From positions 101,006,964 to 101,070,963 of the forward strand of contig OY992539.1 in the NCBI GenBank assembly GCA_963921195.1: 64,000 nucleotides of DNA. The letters run 5' to 3'. Both the position numbers and the translations under genes were made by a program. The DNA is from Pegoplata infirma. Its lineage: Eukaryota > Arthropoda > Insecta > Diptera > Anthomyiidae. The notes under the pieces are model-generated. The model saw nothing but the letters and a program-made list of their open reading frames with translations. It was not told the DNA's origin and searched no databases. The first letter of the stretch is position 1, and every line of letters begins with the position of its first letter. This document shows positions 36,353-46,693 of the stretch, in pieces.

Positions 36353-37072
36353 TAGGGCGCCAAAAATGGATATCGCTAAATCGATTAAAAAAGCAATTTT
36401 GAGATTTTTGGTATACTTAAAGTTATGTGTGAGACTTATATTTTGTTACAAAAATCAGTACAAACTCATTAAACTCTTTAGCAATGAGTGATGTATGTTA
36501 TATGAGTGATGTATGTTATAGAAATTTGGTACTTTACCTTATTCCCTTGTCACCAGAACTTTTGACAACCCCTACTGAAATTTTATACAATATTTCTAGA
36601 ACTATCAAGTTTATTTCATTTATATTAAAATCAATTAAAGTTAGTTATTTGACCTTTTTATTTGTCAAGGAAAATATGTTTTTTTATTATTTTGAGTTCA
36701 TTTATTTTCCACATTATGAATTTCATTTATTTATAGAACATTTTACCCCTATAAATGATCGTTTTAATAGGACTCTATGCATAATTTTAAAACAAAACTG
36801 CAATGACCCTTAAAACGACAAGTAGAGGTTTAATAATTTAAAAAAAGAGAAAAAATGTTTACTAAACCTAATCTTAAACTCAGAGACGAGTATTTGTTAT
36901 TCCGAATGCCTTTGAAAAAAAAGCTTTAGTTGACCATAACAAAAATAATTGAGCTAAGACTTAAAACCCCTTCCTGGTTGTTGGTTGATTGTTAGTCGGC
37001 TTCAATTTTTTTGTTGGTCTCATCCAAGATGCAATTTTGTGTTACAAAGTGTAAATTGTGCTTAATCTAGAT
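36353..37072. other. Host-like DNA downstream of the insulin gene
   Basis: No repeat ends are seen. An ATTAAA on the minus strand (36829-36834) lies about 240 bases past the insulin stop codon and could serve as poly(A) signal; no AATAAA is nearer. A plus-strand frame at 36484-36813 has no recognisable feature and is probably chance. Confidence 0.5.
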
Positions 37073-37908
37073 TTATGGATTACAATATGATAAAAGTTCT
37101 GGCATAGTACAACTTTTATAACAGCATTCATCAACAACACCATAACGGCGTCTGCGAGTTTTTGTGAATAAATTTTCACTATTTTCAAATAACTTTTCCA
37201 AAAATAATGTATTATATGAAAATGGTAGAATATCATTGTCGATTTCATTATCAGTATAGTCGAGTACATCAACTGAAAGTAGCAAAAAAGTTATAAGAAA
37301 ATAAACATAAATAATATAAGTAATAAGTTTATTGCTGAGCCAGTTTCAAGTTCTGAAAGATTAATCACAATTGGTACGGTGCCAAGAAAACAAAATTATT
37401 TAGCGACTTTTTGTCGCAGTATATCCACTAAAATTTCAAAAACACAATAAAAAACGTTGTCACAACCGCAATTATTTCAATCTCTTTTATGAGGTTGTCG
37501 CAACTGTTTATTAGGATGTCAACACCACATTGCGGTTGTTTTAGACACAATTCGATTATCACAACTTAATTCTGAGTTTTACAACCGAATAAACAGTTGC
37601 CATATTTTGGAAATTTGATTTGTAATGTTTTCGCTTGTGACAACTGCAATTTTTTGTGTTGGCGCATTTTTAGCTGGCTGTTTTCATTGCGATTAATCCA
37701 CTTTTTTCTCTCAAAATTAAATACTTGATTTTTTGTCTTTCATCTTCATTGAATTAAAACCCTTGGTACAAACAGCGCGTAAAGTCTCATCCAAATTTTT
37801 ACCACACATGCGATGCATCGCCAAGGTTTCGTCACTGATTAATAATAATGTCAGAAGACCCCATGAAATGCTTATAAGAATATTGAAATTCATTTTCATA
37901 GTCCCCAT
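37073..37908 (-). CDS. Ilp3: Insulin-like peptide precursor (Ilp3-like), two exons
   Basis: Exon 1 (37908-37725) encodes a signal peptide and the B chain. Exon 2 (37272-37073) encodes the C peptide and A chain, for 127 residues in total. The B chain shows MCGKNLDETLRAVCTKGFN with the two family cysteines. After the basic site TRRRR, the A chain reads YGVVDECCYKSCTMPELL, then SYCNP, with the CC-xxx-C-(8)-C insulin pattern. The donor A|GTATTT and acceptor TGCTACTTTCAG|TT join in phase 1; all six cysteines survive. The start is the first ATG after an in-frame TAA; two further ATGs follow within six codons. The product should be a secreted hormone acting through the insulin receptor. From memory the chains fit Drosophila Ilp3 best (KSCTM, ETL, GFN); orthology needs a tree. 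Confidence 0.88.
37383..37661. mobile_element. CA-ended MITE in the insulin gene intron
   Basis: CAAGAAAACAAAATT and AATTTTTTGTGTTG are flanked by GC (37381-37382 and 37662-37663). The interior iterates CACAACCGCAAT and GGTTGTxxCAAC words, similar to those at 18587-22902. At 279 bp it makes up over half of the 452-bp intron (37273-37724) and leaves both splice sites intact. Confidence 0.55.
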
Positions 37909-38071
37909 TATCAAATTAGAAAGCAACCAAATTTATTTTTTTTATGTTTTGCTAGTACTCTTGTGAAGCAACTTTTCTTTTCTTTGAATTTTTCTACTAT
38001 TTTTCGTGCTTTGTATGCTGTGGTTAGCAATTTTAATATTTGACTAATGCTTTTTTAATGCCAAATTTCGT

Positions 38072-38079
38072 TATTTATA
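38072..38079 (-). promoter_or_regulatory. Candidate TATA box of the insulin-like gene
   Basis: TATAAATA on the minus strand lies 164 bases upstream of the start codon. Thirty bases downstream of it is CATTAGTCAAAT, a possible initiator, which would give a leader of about 140 bases. In this AT-rich DNA the motif could be chance. Confidence 0.4.
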
Positions 38080-38963
38080 CTTTAGAAATTCTCTGGTATT
38101 AAAGCCCTCTAAGGCTCGTATGAAATTAGCATATGTGACATAAATTAAAATGAATTATTGCATATTTATAAGCTCACCTATTTATCGTTATAATGAGGTT
38201 AGCTATAATATAATAAATGCAAAGTTGGATAACGCAGTGATATTGGTGTGTTGCCTTTACTAAACATTTATAAAATTAAAACGGAATGCACCATAAATTT
38301 GCATTCTTTTATATTTTTTATGGGATTTCGGGGTTAAATTTTTTTTACAAAAATTTTCATAACCCGATCTGAAATTTAGAATTTTCTAAAAGTCATTTTA
38401 TAAAAAATCCAGTCACTCTTTTTATTATTTTTTTTGAAGTTTAGATTTTTGGGAAATCAAAAAAAATTTGGAAATCCGTTTTTCATTTTTTTTTTTCGAG
38501 AATATTGAATATTGAATTTCATAACAATTATTTGTGCATTTTTTCCCTCTTGAAGAACTAAACCATGCTCTTAAAAACGATTTTTTACAGGTTTTTTGAG
38601 TCTTTGTTTTAAACAAATAAAACCTTTTTGCACTTGGACCTATTAAGGAATGAGATTTTTCGTGAGTTCTTGCGCTTTTTGCTACCTGCTTTTAAACGAG
38701 AATTCCTAGTAAACGTTACGATTTATTTTTGAAATTTTACAAGATTTTTTTTTAGACTAAGAATAATGTGCAAACTATGTCAATTTTTGTTTGTTTTGCT
38801 AACATCATTTTCAATTAGGTAATGATTTTCTTTACTTCATAACCCAAATAATTTTCTTTATGCGATTTATACTCATGGCCCTGGTTGGACGATATTTGGT
38901 GGAAAACTGTCTCAATATTTGTAAACCTAAATTGAATTTCTTAATATATCAAAAGAAAATAAA
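38080..38963. other. Host-like upstream DNA with one repeat fragment
   Basis: From 38330 to 38640 is a diverged arm related to the foldbacks at 61140 and 61880 (CCCGATCTGAAATTT, AAAAATCCAGTCAC). The rest shows no repeat end or gene. Confidence 0.4.
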
Positions 38964-39320
38964 AACAAGTAAAAAAGTTAAATTCGGCCTTGCGAAATGT
39001 AGTAATACCCCCACAATTTCAAAAAGATTATTGCAAAAAACTTTAATTAAAAGGAAATTACTTTTGAAAAAAAAAAAATTACAAAAAAAATTTCCGCGAA
39101 AAAAAATTTTGGTAAAAAAAAATCCGAGATTTTTTTCTTTTTTTTGTCAAAAAATATGTTCGTACTTGTTTAAATACCATTTGGTGTTCAATTATGTTCA
39201 CATATGTCAACCAGAAGCCGAATTAAAGCATTTTGTATTTTTAGGTTATGTTGAATGTACTGAAATTTTTGAGGTGTGCTTACATTTTCGTTCATAACTT
39301 TTGAACCGCTAAACCGATAT
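38964..39320 (+). mobile_element. DINE/mini-me-like element, 5' part
   Basis: It starts AACAAGTAAAAAAGTTAAAT with GGCCTTGCGAAATG and TACCCCCACAATTT. It is collinear with 35596 and 40044 until 'gaaccgctaaaccgatat', then stops. The 145-residue frame across it (38860-39297) is not a gene. Confidence 0.55.
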
Positions 39321-39387
39321 TTTGAACCACTAAACAATTTTGCTGTATCTCGTTTTGTTGTGAAGTTATGACCATTTTAAGCTGTCA

Positions 39388-40017
39388 GTAACGTCACCGG
39401 ATTTTGGAAGTGTGTTTGGAGGCAGCTGAACGTTTGTATAAAAATGAGCGAATTGAAAGAGTTCATGTTTATTATTGCCCAGTATTTTAAAAAAGGAAGA
39501 ATGAAAGATGATTTTTATCCAAAAGGTGGGCTTAATATTTTATGTTTTAATCAAATAAATGTCATAAAAGCAGTGTCAGTAACGTTACTCAAAATGTCAG
39601 TAACGTCACACGTACGAATTTCGTTACGATTTTCGGGTCTTTTTTTTCTTGTGTTAATGGAGGGACTCTACACGGCGAAAAAATCATAGTAGAGGAGTTT
39701 TACGATGCAATTAAATACCAAATTATTAAGCAAAAAAGTAAAAAAACAAAAATAAAAAAAATCCGTCAGTAACGTCACACAATCCTATTTTGCAAATATA
39801 CCCTGCTATATGCAAATAATGCTTCATTTAAGCATATAGGGACCCTACACGGCAAAAAAATCATGTAGAGGAGTTTAAGATGCAATTAAATACCGAATTA
39901 TTAAGCAAAAAAGTAAAAAAAAAAACAAAAATAAAAAAATACGTCAGTAACGTCACACAATCTTATTTTGCAAAAATACCCTGCTATATGCAAATAATGC
40001 TTCATTTAAGTATTGAT
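39388..40017 (+). repeat. GTCAGTAACGTCAC motifs and a 180-bp tandem duplication
   Basis: The word CAGTAACGTCAC (or AACGTTAC) occurs at about 39388, 39578, 39597, 39765 and 39943. Two copies of a roughly 180-bp unit (39661-39840 and 39841-40017) share TACACGGC, GTAGAGGAGTTT, ACGTCACACAATC and CCCTGCTATATGCAAATAAT. The motif contains a CRE-like TGACGT core on the minus strand. The origin is unknown. Confidence 0.7.
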
Positions 40018-40141
40018 TATGAAAGTACTTCAAAAATACTAAAAACAAGTAAAAAAGTTAAATTCGGCCTTGCCAAATGTAGTAATACCCTCCACAATTT
40101 CAAAATGATTATTGCAAAAAACTTTAATGAAAAGGAAATTA

Positions 40142-41153
40142 CCCAGGCAGAAAAATACAAACGGGCCAGTACAGCTAAAGTACTTTGCACGGTAGTACAA
40201 GTACTTCCAGCTTTCTTATATAAGTACTGCGTAAGTACGAGATATATAACACCGTTGCAATATAGTGCCGTAGGTTCTCAAAGCTCTGGCAAAGTACCTT
40301 AAAACCAAAAATATATTGCTGTGGCGGCGCTTCAAAAACAAAAATTGGGGTGGTTTCCCAGCATTTAAAAAAAATTCTAGAGAGTTTTTAGAAGAATTTG
40401 TGGTGGAATCCAATGTTTTCTTTAGAGAAGGTATTAATCTATGAACTTGAAATATATTTTTTTTTTAAGTTATACCATTGAATGGGAAACCTTTTCAATT
40501 TAATGTGTTGGCTTTTTGCTGCGATATGCCAGCCCTAGCTTATATTAAATGTTGCAAAAGTTATGTTGGTTTCTTTTCGTGTGAAAGATGTACAGTAGCG
40601 AGTCCCGAATAATTATTTTTTAAAGCTTTCGGTTAACAAATGCCACAAATAATTTTAAAGGAAAATATTATTAATAAAATTACCGATATTTTAACTACCC
40701 AACATTGTCTTCAAAAGAAATCGGATTGTAAAATAAAAATATTGTTATGATGAAACAATTGCTATTGTACTGTTACACAAATAATTGTAATAAAAGAATT
40801 TAATAAATAGTAAAAATATAAACAAAAATATTCTAACAAAAATTGTACAAAAGTAATGCCCAAGCACTTTTAAGGTTATAATTTGAAACGTTGGCAAAGC
40901 GCTTCATTTTACAAAAAATAAATGTTTTGGCAGTACATATATTCGATTAGAGTTTTATTCTAGTTCGAGGCCCAAAAATATTTCTATTTATGATATTGTC
41001 ATAATAGAGTATTTTTAATTTATTGCTATATATATATATATATAAAGGCCGAATAAATACATTTTATTTTTATATACCTTTTGGTACTAAAAATAAAAAA
41101 ACAACGTTTTGGCAGTACTTTATTTTTTGTACCGCTGGCAATTTCTGCGTGGG
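40142..41153. mobile_element. CCCAGGCAG-ended element with GTACTT words
   Basis: CCCAGGCAGAAAAATAC and ATTTCTGCGTGGG form the ends, with TA duplications (40140-40141 and 41154-41155) confirmed against the intact DINE copy at 38964. The edges iterate AAGTACTT and AGTAC words and GCCAGTAC/GTACCGCTGGC. No coding sequence. Confidence 0.7.
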
Positions 41154-41383
41154 TACTTTTGAAAAAAAAAAAATCAAAAAAAAAAATTTCCGCGAAAAAA
41201 AATTTTGTTCGTACTTGTTTAAATACCATTTGGTGTTCAATTATGTTCACATATGTCGACCAGAAGCCGAATTAAAGCATTTTGTATTTTTAGGTTATGT
41301 TGAATGTACTGAAATTTTTGAGGTGTGCTTACATTTTCGTTCATAACTTTTGAACCGCTAAACCGATATCGGTCAAATGCAAT

Positions 41384-43428
41384 GGGGCATTCCATGCCAA
41401 ATCACTCACTTTTAGGCCCGACCCCCTTCGATTAATTTTATTTTTTGGTTATGTTTTAGTACGTATTAAATGCAACTTCCAGCCAAATTTTCAGCCTTTT
41501 ATACCAAGGTGGTGTTGAGTAATCAATTTTTCAAAATGGCGATTTTTTCCAAAAAAAGAAAAAATTTAAATTTTCAATCAATTTTGACCAGTAAAAAATA
41601 TAGATATATTAAAAAAATATGGACAACATTTTGTTGGTAGTTAAATGTAGTTTTAGAAAAAAAAAATATGAAAAATTATTCGAAGTAACTATCACTTGTT
41701 TTTTATCGTATAAAAATTAAAATCGACTTTTTGAAAAAGTCCGAAACCTTCGATTTTTTTTTAAAAATGTCAAAAAATTCTACTCTAAATTACGCAACTT
41801 TTAAGTCATAATTCGAGATGTGATCGTAATTCGTTCTATTTTTATTCAAATTTTGAAAATTGCACTTTTTTTTTTTGACTCTGGTTTATTTTATATGGTG
41901 CTCCAAAAAAAATAATTTGGTAAATATTGACCGTAACTTCCCCTAGATATATTAACTTGGGTGTAAAAATACGTTTCAGAAAATTTTAGGATGATCGGAC
42001 ATGGGTAAGGCGTGCCGCATCGGCTTTGAAGTTTGAAAATCGGATTACAAGGGAAAATATGCATTTTTTTCTGTTTTCTTAATTTTTTTGGTATTTTAAG
42101 TTAATTTTGAATTCAAATGGTTACAGAATTGAAATGTAGAGTAAAATGTCTCTCTATTAAGGTCATAAAAACCGAAATCGGTTTAAAATCAGCCAAGTTA
42201 TTACAACTTCCCCAGGCATCTAACGTATGGCAGACAACTTGATTAATCAATACAATCCGATTTTTGAAATTCATTGAAATTTTCTACTGTAATAACATTT
42301 TTTTATTCTTCAAGTTCAAATGTTATTAGATGACAAGTATTTTTCATATTGTGTTTTGCTAACATTTTTTAAATTAGTGCTAAAAATGCCTGCATTTTCC
42401 ACACCCTTTTGAAATCTCTATTTTAAAAAAAAAAATTTTTTTTTTGTTTTAAAATTTGGAAAAGTCAAAAAAATATTACACTGAAACATGAATAATGAAA
42501 AAATGTTATTACAGTTACAGTGTTATTACAAAATTTCAATAAATTTAAAAAAAGGGCCTCGTATTTTTTAATCAAGTTGTATGGCACACGCTAGATGCCT
42601 GGGGAAGTTGTAATAACTTGGCTGATTTTAAACCGATTTTAGTTTTTAGTACCTTATTAGAAAGGCATTTTACTCCACATCATAATTCTGTAATCACATG
42701 AATTAAAACTTAACTTAAAATACCAAAGAAATTGCGAAAACAGAAAAAAAAATCATATTTTTCCTTGTAATCCGTTTTTTAAACTTCAAGGACCATGCTA
42801 AGCGCCTTACACATGTCCGATCGTCCCAAATTTTTGTGAGACGTATATTTACCTCCAAATGAATATATTTAGGGTAAGTTAGGGTCAGTATCTACCATTT
42901 TTTTTTTTTGGAGCTCCATATAAAATAAATCAGAGCCAAAACATAAAAGGTGCAATTTTAAAAATTAAAAAAAAAATAGAAAGAATTGTGATCACATCTC
43001 GAGTTATGGCTTAAAAGTTGCATAATTTAGAGTAGAATTCTTTTGGTTTTTTACAAAAAAATCGAAGGTTTCGGACTTTTTCAAAAAGTCGATTTTAATT
43101 TTTAAACGTCAAAAAATAAGTGATAATTACTTCGAATAATTTTTTCACATTTTTTTTCTAAAACTACATTTAAATACCAACAAAACGTTGTCCAACTTTT
43201 TTTAAAATATCTATATTTTTTACTGGTCAAAATTGATTGAAAATTTAAATTTTTTCATTTTTTGGAAAAAATCGCCATTCTGAAAAATTGATTACTCAAC
43301 ACCACCTTGGTATAAAAGGCTGAAAATTTGGCTGCAAGTTGCATTAATACGTACTAAAACATATCCAAAAATAAAATTAATCGAGGGGGGTCGGGCCTAA
43401 AAGTGAGTGATTTGGCATGGAATGCCCC
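41384..43428. mobile_element. 2-kb near-perfect foldback, GGGGCATTCCATGCC ends
   Basis: The left arm GGGGCATTCCATGCCAAATC and the right arm GATTTGGCATGGAATGCCCC are flanked by AAT (41381-41383 and 43429-43431). Pairing continues through the whole 2045 bp (for example AGGCATCTAACGTATGG at 42213 with its complement near 42586). It contains no open frame of note and would form a hairpin of about 1 kb. Confidence 0.8.
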
Positions 43429-43689
43429 AATACAAAACTTCCCGGTAGAACTTCCAATAAACATGTTAAGTTTCAGTCATTCCTGTGCAATATTTTGTCC
43501 GTGACAGCATTTTCCACAGACAGACAGACGGACCGACGGACAGACGGACATCGCTAGAATGTCTTAAAATCGATCGGGCATCATGAATATAAATACTTAA
43601 TGGGGTCCCTGATCGATATTTCGATGAGTTACAAACGGAATGACAAACTTATATACACCCTCTATCACTAAGTGGAGGGTATATAAAAA

Positions 43690-44520
43690 ACTGATCGATT
43701 TTAAAAACCCAAAACCGCATCTTTCGAATTTGACCGTTATTGAGAGTATTAGTTTTAACTCAAAAGGACATTCTGGGATACTGGTTTAAAATATTATTGC
43801 TACCCAACCTTGCAAACATGTGTTTTGATACAATACTAACACGTTAATGTTATGCTTATAATAAACTTCATTGGTACTTCCTCTCTAATTAAGTCTGGCA
43901 TGTTGCACACGACTGTAAAAAGATATTAATTTTGCTCGAATAGTTTTTCAGATAACATTATTTAAATTTATTTCATTTGCTTATTGAACACTAAAAATCT
44001 ATCTTAAAATAATATTTATCCCTGACGCACATATGTTTGTCATTTAAAGGTTTGAATTGCAAGATATGTCATTCCTTAACAAAAGAAAGCATGTCCGTTG
44101 TTTCATCCGAATTAAGAGCTGAATGTTTCTCTTGCAACAACAATATTTTTTAGCCCGTCTAATCGGATGACTCTGTGTATGAAACTATATAGTGATTAAA
44201 AGGTGAGGATGGATGTGGGGATATAACACCTCTTTTTTGAATCTTGTAAATAGGCAAAAATGTTATACATTCGGCGAAGACGTTGAGGCTTTGGTCGGAG
44301 ATATCCTTCATTCACTGGATTCATATATCGATATTTTTTTCATACGCACCAGGAAAAATAGTTTTTGGATCAAAGTCAAAATTACCCATTATGAAACTAA
44401 CAAATCGTGCAACAAGAGTTTTAGTTTTCCAAAAAATGTGGATAAAATTGTATAATTCTACTAAGATATCGCTTTATATTTAATTTTTTCTACATTATAA
44501 TTCTGAAATTTTTAAAATAC
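43690..44520. other. Low-repeat DNA with an unrecognised frame
   Basis: A plus-strand frame at 44213-44455 (80 residues, CYTFGEDVEALVGDILHSL) lies in slightly more complex sequence. It has no signal peptide, known motif or splice support that I can see. It may be a relic exon or chance. Confidence 0.3.
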
Positions 44521-44612
44521 TTACATTTTTTCCTTAAAAATAACTGAGAAAAATTTTACGCCCCTACGACCACGCCTTCCGACGGGGCCTTAAAGACAAA
44601 GGTGTTACAGAT

Positions 44613-44935
44613 ATGAATAATATTTTTTTTTAATATATATCATTAAAAACAACATAACAACTAAATCCGTTGTTTGTCAAAACTAAAAAAAAATATTTTT
44701 AAAAAATTTTTTACCGTAGGACCCCAACGGCTCAAAATTTTTTTTTTTTTTCAAAAAAGAAAAATATGTCACAAATATGAATAATATTTTTTTTTTTTAA
44801 TATATATCATTAAAAGAAACATAACAGCTAAGACCGTTGCTTGTCAAAACTAAAAAAAAAAATATTTTTTTAAAATTGTTTACCGTAGGACCTAACGGCT
44901 CTAATTTTTTTTTTTGAAAAATTTTTTAGAGCTGA
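44613..44935 (+). repeat. Two-copy tandem repeat, about 164-bp period
   Basis: ATGAATAATATTTTTTTT at 44613 and 44777 starts two copies. They share TTGTCAAAACTAAAAAAAA and TACCGTAGGACC, then CAACGGCTC. Confidence 0.75.
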
Positions 44936-45043
44936 AAGCGTAATCCCACAAAAATATTTTTTTTTTTGTCGTGAATAAGCTAACCAACTTATATAATAAC
45001 ACTGTGCTACAGTGAAAAAATACTTCTGATGTGACATAGTATA

Positions 45044-45609
45044 GGGTGTTTTTTTTAGAGGTTCACAACTTTGAGTTGGTAATACTGCTTTATTTGACAA
45101 CCGATTTAACTTCTGATGGTTGGTTTTTGTTAAGTATGGTTTGACATTTTATCATGCAAAGAGGTACACAAGAGAAACGTTTGTAAACTGTTAAAATTTG
45201 CTATCAAAAAAATGGTTCTGTTTGTCAAACTTAAACTTTATTCAAAGATCCTGTTAGTTGGCTACCAATATCGTTTGATTTAACCCCATTAGACTATTTT
45301 CTTCGGGAATATGTAAAGTAATTCGTCTATTCCGATAAATTCGACACAATTAATCACCTGAAAATCAACATTGAACGAGTTATTGGTGAAACTCAAAATA
45401 CGGCCGCAAATTCTGTGAAAATTGTGTGAAAATGGAGGTTCAAATTACTCCATGTACGAGCCATTCGTGGTGGCGATATGGCCCCAAATCATTTTTAAAC
45501 ATTAATGTCATAAAATTATCTATCCAATAAAGTCAGTTTGATTGATGTTAAAAATATTTTTCCTTACTTTATTTGAATTTAAAGTTCGGTAACACTAAAA
45601 AAAACACCC
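45044..45609 (+). mobile_element. Internally deleted Tc1/mariner element
   Basis: The ends are GGGTGTTTTTTTTAGAGGTT and CACTAAAAAAAACACCC, with TA duplications (45042-45043 and 45610-45611). At 566 bp it is under half the usual mariner length. It keeps only the 3' end of the transposase. Confidence 0.75.
45259..45498 (+). pseudogene. Tc1/mariner-family transposase, C-terminal relic
   Basis: The reading FDLTPLDYFLREYVK, stop, FVYSDKFDTINHLK, then GGDMAPNHF, matches the usual tail of IS630/Tc1/mariner transposases. That tail has a DLTPxDYFLW block containing the last catalytic acid, and a final RGGHxxxIIF. There are in-frame stops after EYVK and after KIV, so it is dead. The N-terminal DNA-binding region and first catalytic residues are deleted. 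Confidence 0.75.
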
Positions 45610-46075
45610 TATATATGTTATTGGTCTTTCCGAGTAGATCACAAAAATGCCCATTAAACTTGCCAGACACCCTCAAATTTTAGAGTTATTGTCAAAAAAC
45701 GTTTTTTTGGGACTTTTCTCACTGAACCTTAAGTAATTCAGAAAATTTTCAACCGATTTTAAATTTTTTAACTGTTTTTGATAGAAGAAGGATGGGGCTT
45801 TCCATGAGTGTGAATTGGTCTATACATATAAGAAAGATTGATTTTTTCAATAAAATCTAATTTTTTTGCTATTTTTTGAAAATATTTCGAGTTTATCAAT
45901 TTTTTTCTGCCATAGTTCGTTTAACAACCTTTATATTTATAAAAGCATTTTTAAAGAAATTTTAATTCTGAATTCGATAAGCTTTATCCTGAAGAAATCG
46001 GATAACAATTGGCAGAGCTGTGATAATTTTTCTAAAAAAGAAAATTAAGATTTTGCAGGAAATCGCCGTTCAGAT

Positions 46076-46526
46076 TAGAGATGGGCGCGTGAGTGGATTT
46101 TGACTCACACTCACTCACGCTCACGCAAAAAATAATTGAATCACTCACTAGTCACTCACACATTTTTTTTTTTTACTCACGCTCACTCACGATCACGTGA
46201 GTAATAAAAAACTTACTCACGCTCACGCGTGACTCACGCCAGATTCAATCATGCTCACGCGTGAGTCACGCAAAATCTACTCACGCAATAAAAATTTCTT
46301 ACCAAAAAAACTCCAAAAAAAAAATTTAAAAAAAAAAATTGGGCAAACCAAATAATCTAATCACGCTAACTCATGCAACAAATAAATGACTCACTCACTA
46401 ATCACTCACTCAGATTTTTTTCAACTCACGCTCACTCACAATCACGTGATTAAAATGAAAATCACTCACACTCACGTGTGCTTCACGCGTGAATCTCGCA
46501 AATCACGTGACCAGCTCCCATCTCTA
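46076..46526. mobile_element. hAT MITE, TAGAGATGGG ends
   Basis: It is about 90% like 28408-28871 by eye. The 8-bp duplication GTTCAGAT is perfect (46068-46075 and 46527-46534). The interior is rich in CACTCACGCTCACG words. Confidence 0.9.
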
Positions 46527-46693
46527 GTTCAGATATCCCAGGCAAAAAAAAATAAATTTATCATAAGAGGTCATGTACAATATTTTTAAAGGTTTTTGGC
46601 GCGCTGAACCCGAATCTGGCCTTTAAATTGTTCTATCTCGTCAGAGTTTTGAGATATTTAACATAAATTGATATATCAAAAACTTAATAAAAT

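Larger units (their letters stand above)
40044..43686 (+). mobile_element. DINE/mini-me-like element with two insertions
   Basis: The 5' GGCCTTGCCAAATG end is at 40044. The GACAGACAGACGGACC run is at 43521-43550 and the terminal TACACCCTC...GAGGGTATA hairpin is near 43660. It is interrupted at 40142-41153 and 41384-43428; removing both leaves a roughly 585-bp element collinear with 35596-36173. Confidence 0.65.

Noticed and set aside
36484..36813. 109-residue plus-strand frame next to the insulin gene
   Set aside because: It has a short duplicated start (MSDVCY twice), then AT-driven residues. No domain, signal peptide or splice support, and its strand is opposite to the insulin gene.
38860..39297. 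145-residue plus-strand frame
   Set aside because: It runs through a DINE-like element and A-rich DNA, and a similar frame recurs at 35696 and 41023 in other copies. The lysine-rich composition is not a protein family.
41384..43428. Assembly artefact (chimeric inverted read) explaining the long palindrome
   Set aside because: The arms differ by many scattered substitutions and small indels, and a 3-bp duplication flanks the element. Both argue for a real, aged element.
44213..44455. 80-residue frame as a possible second insulin or retroelement gene
   Set aside because: It lacks the insulin cysteine pattern, signal peptide and basic processing site, and I see no retroelement motif. Kept only as an unrecognised frame.
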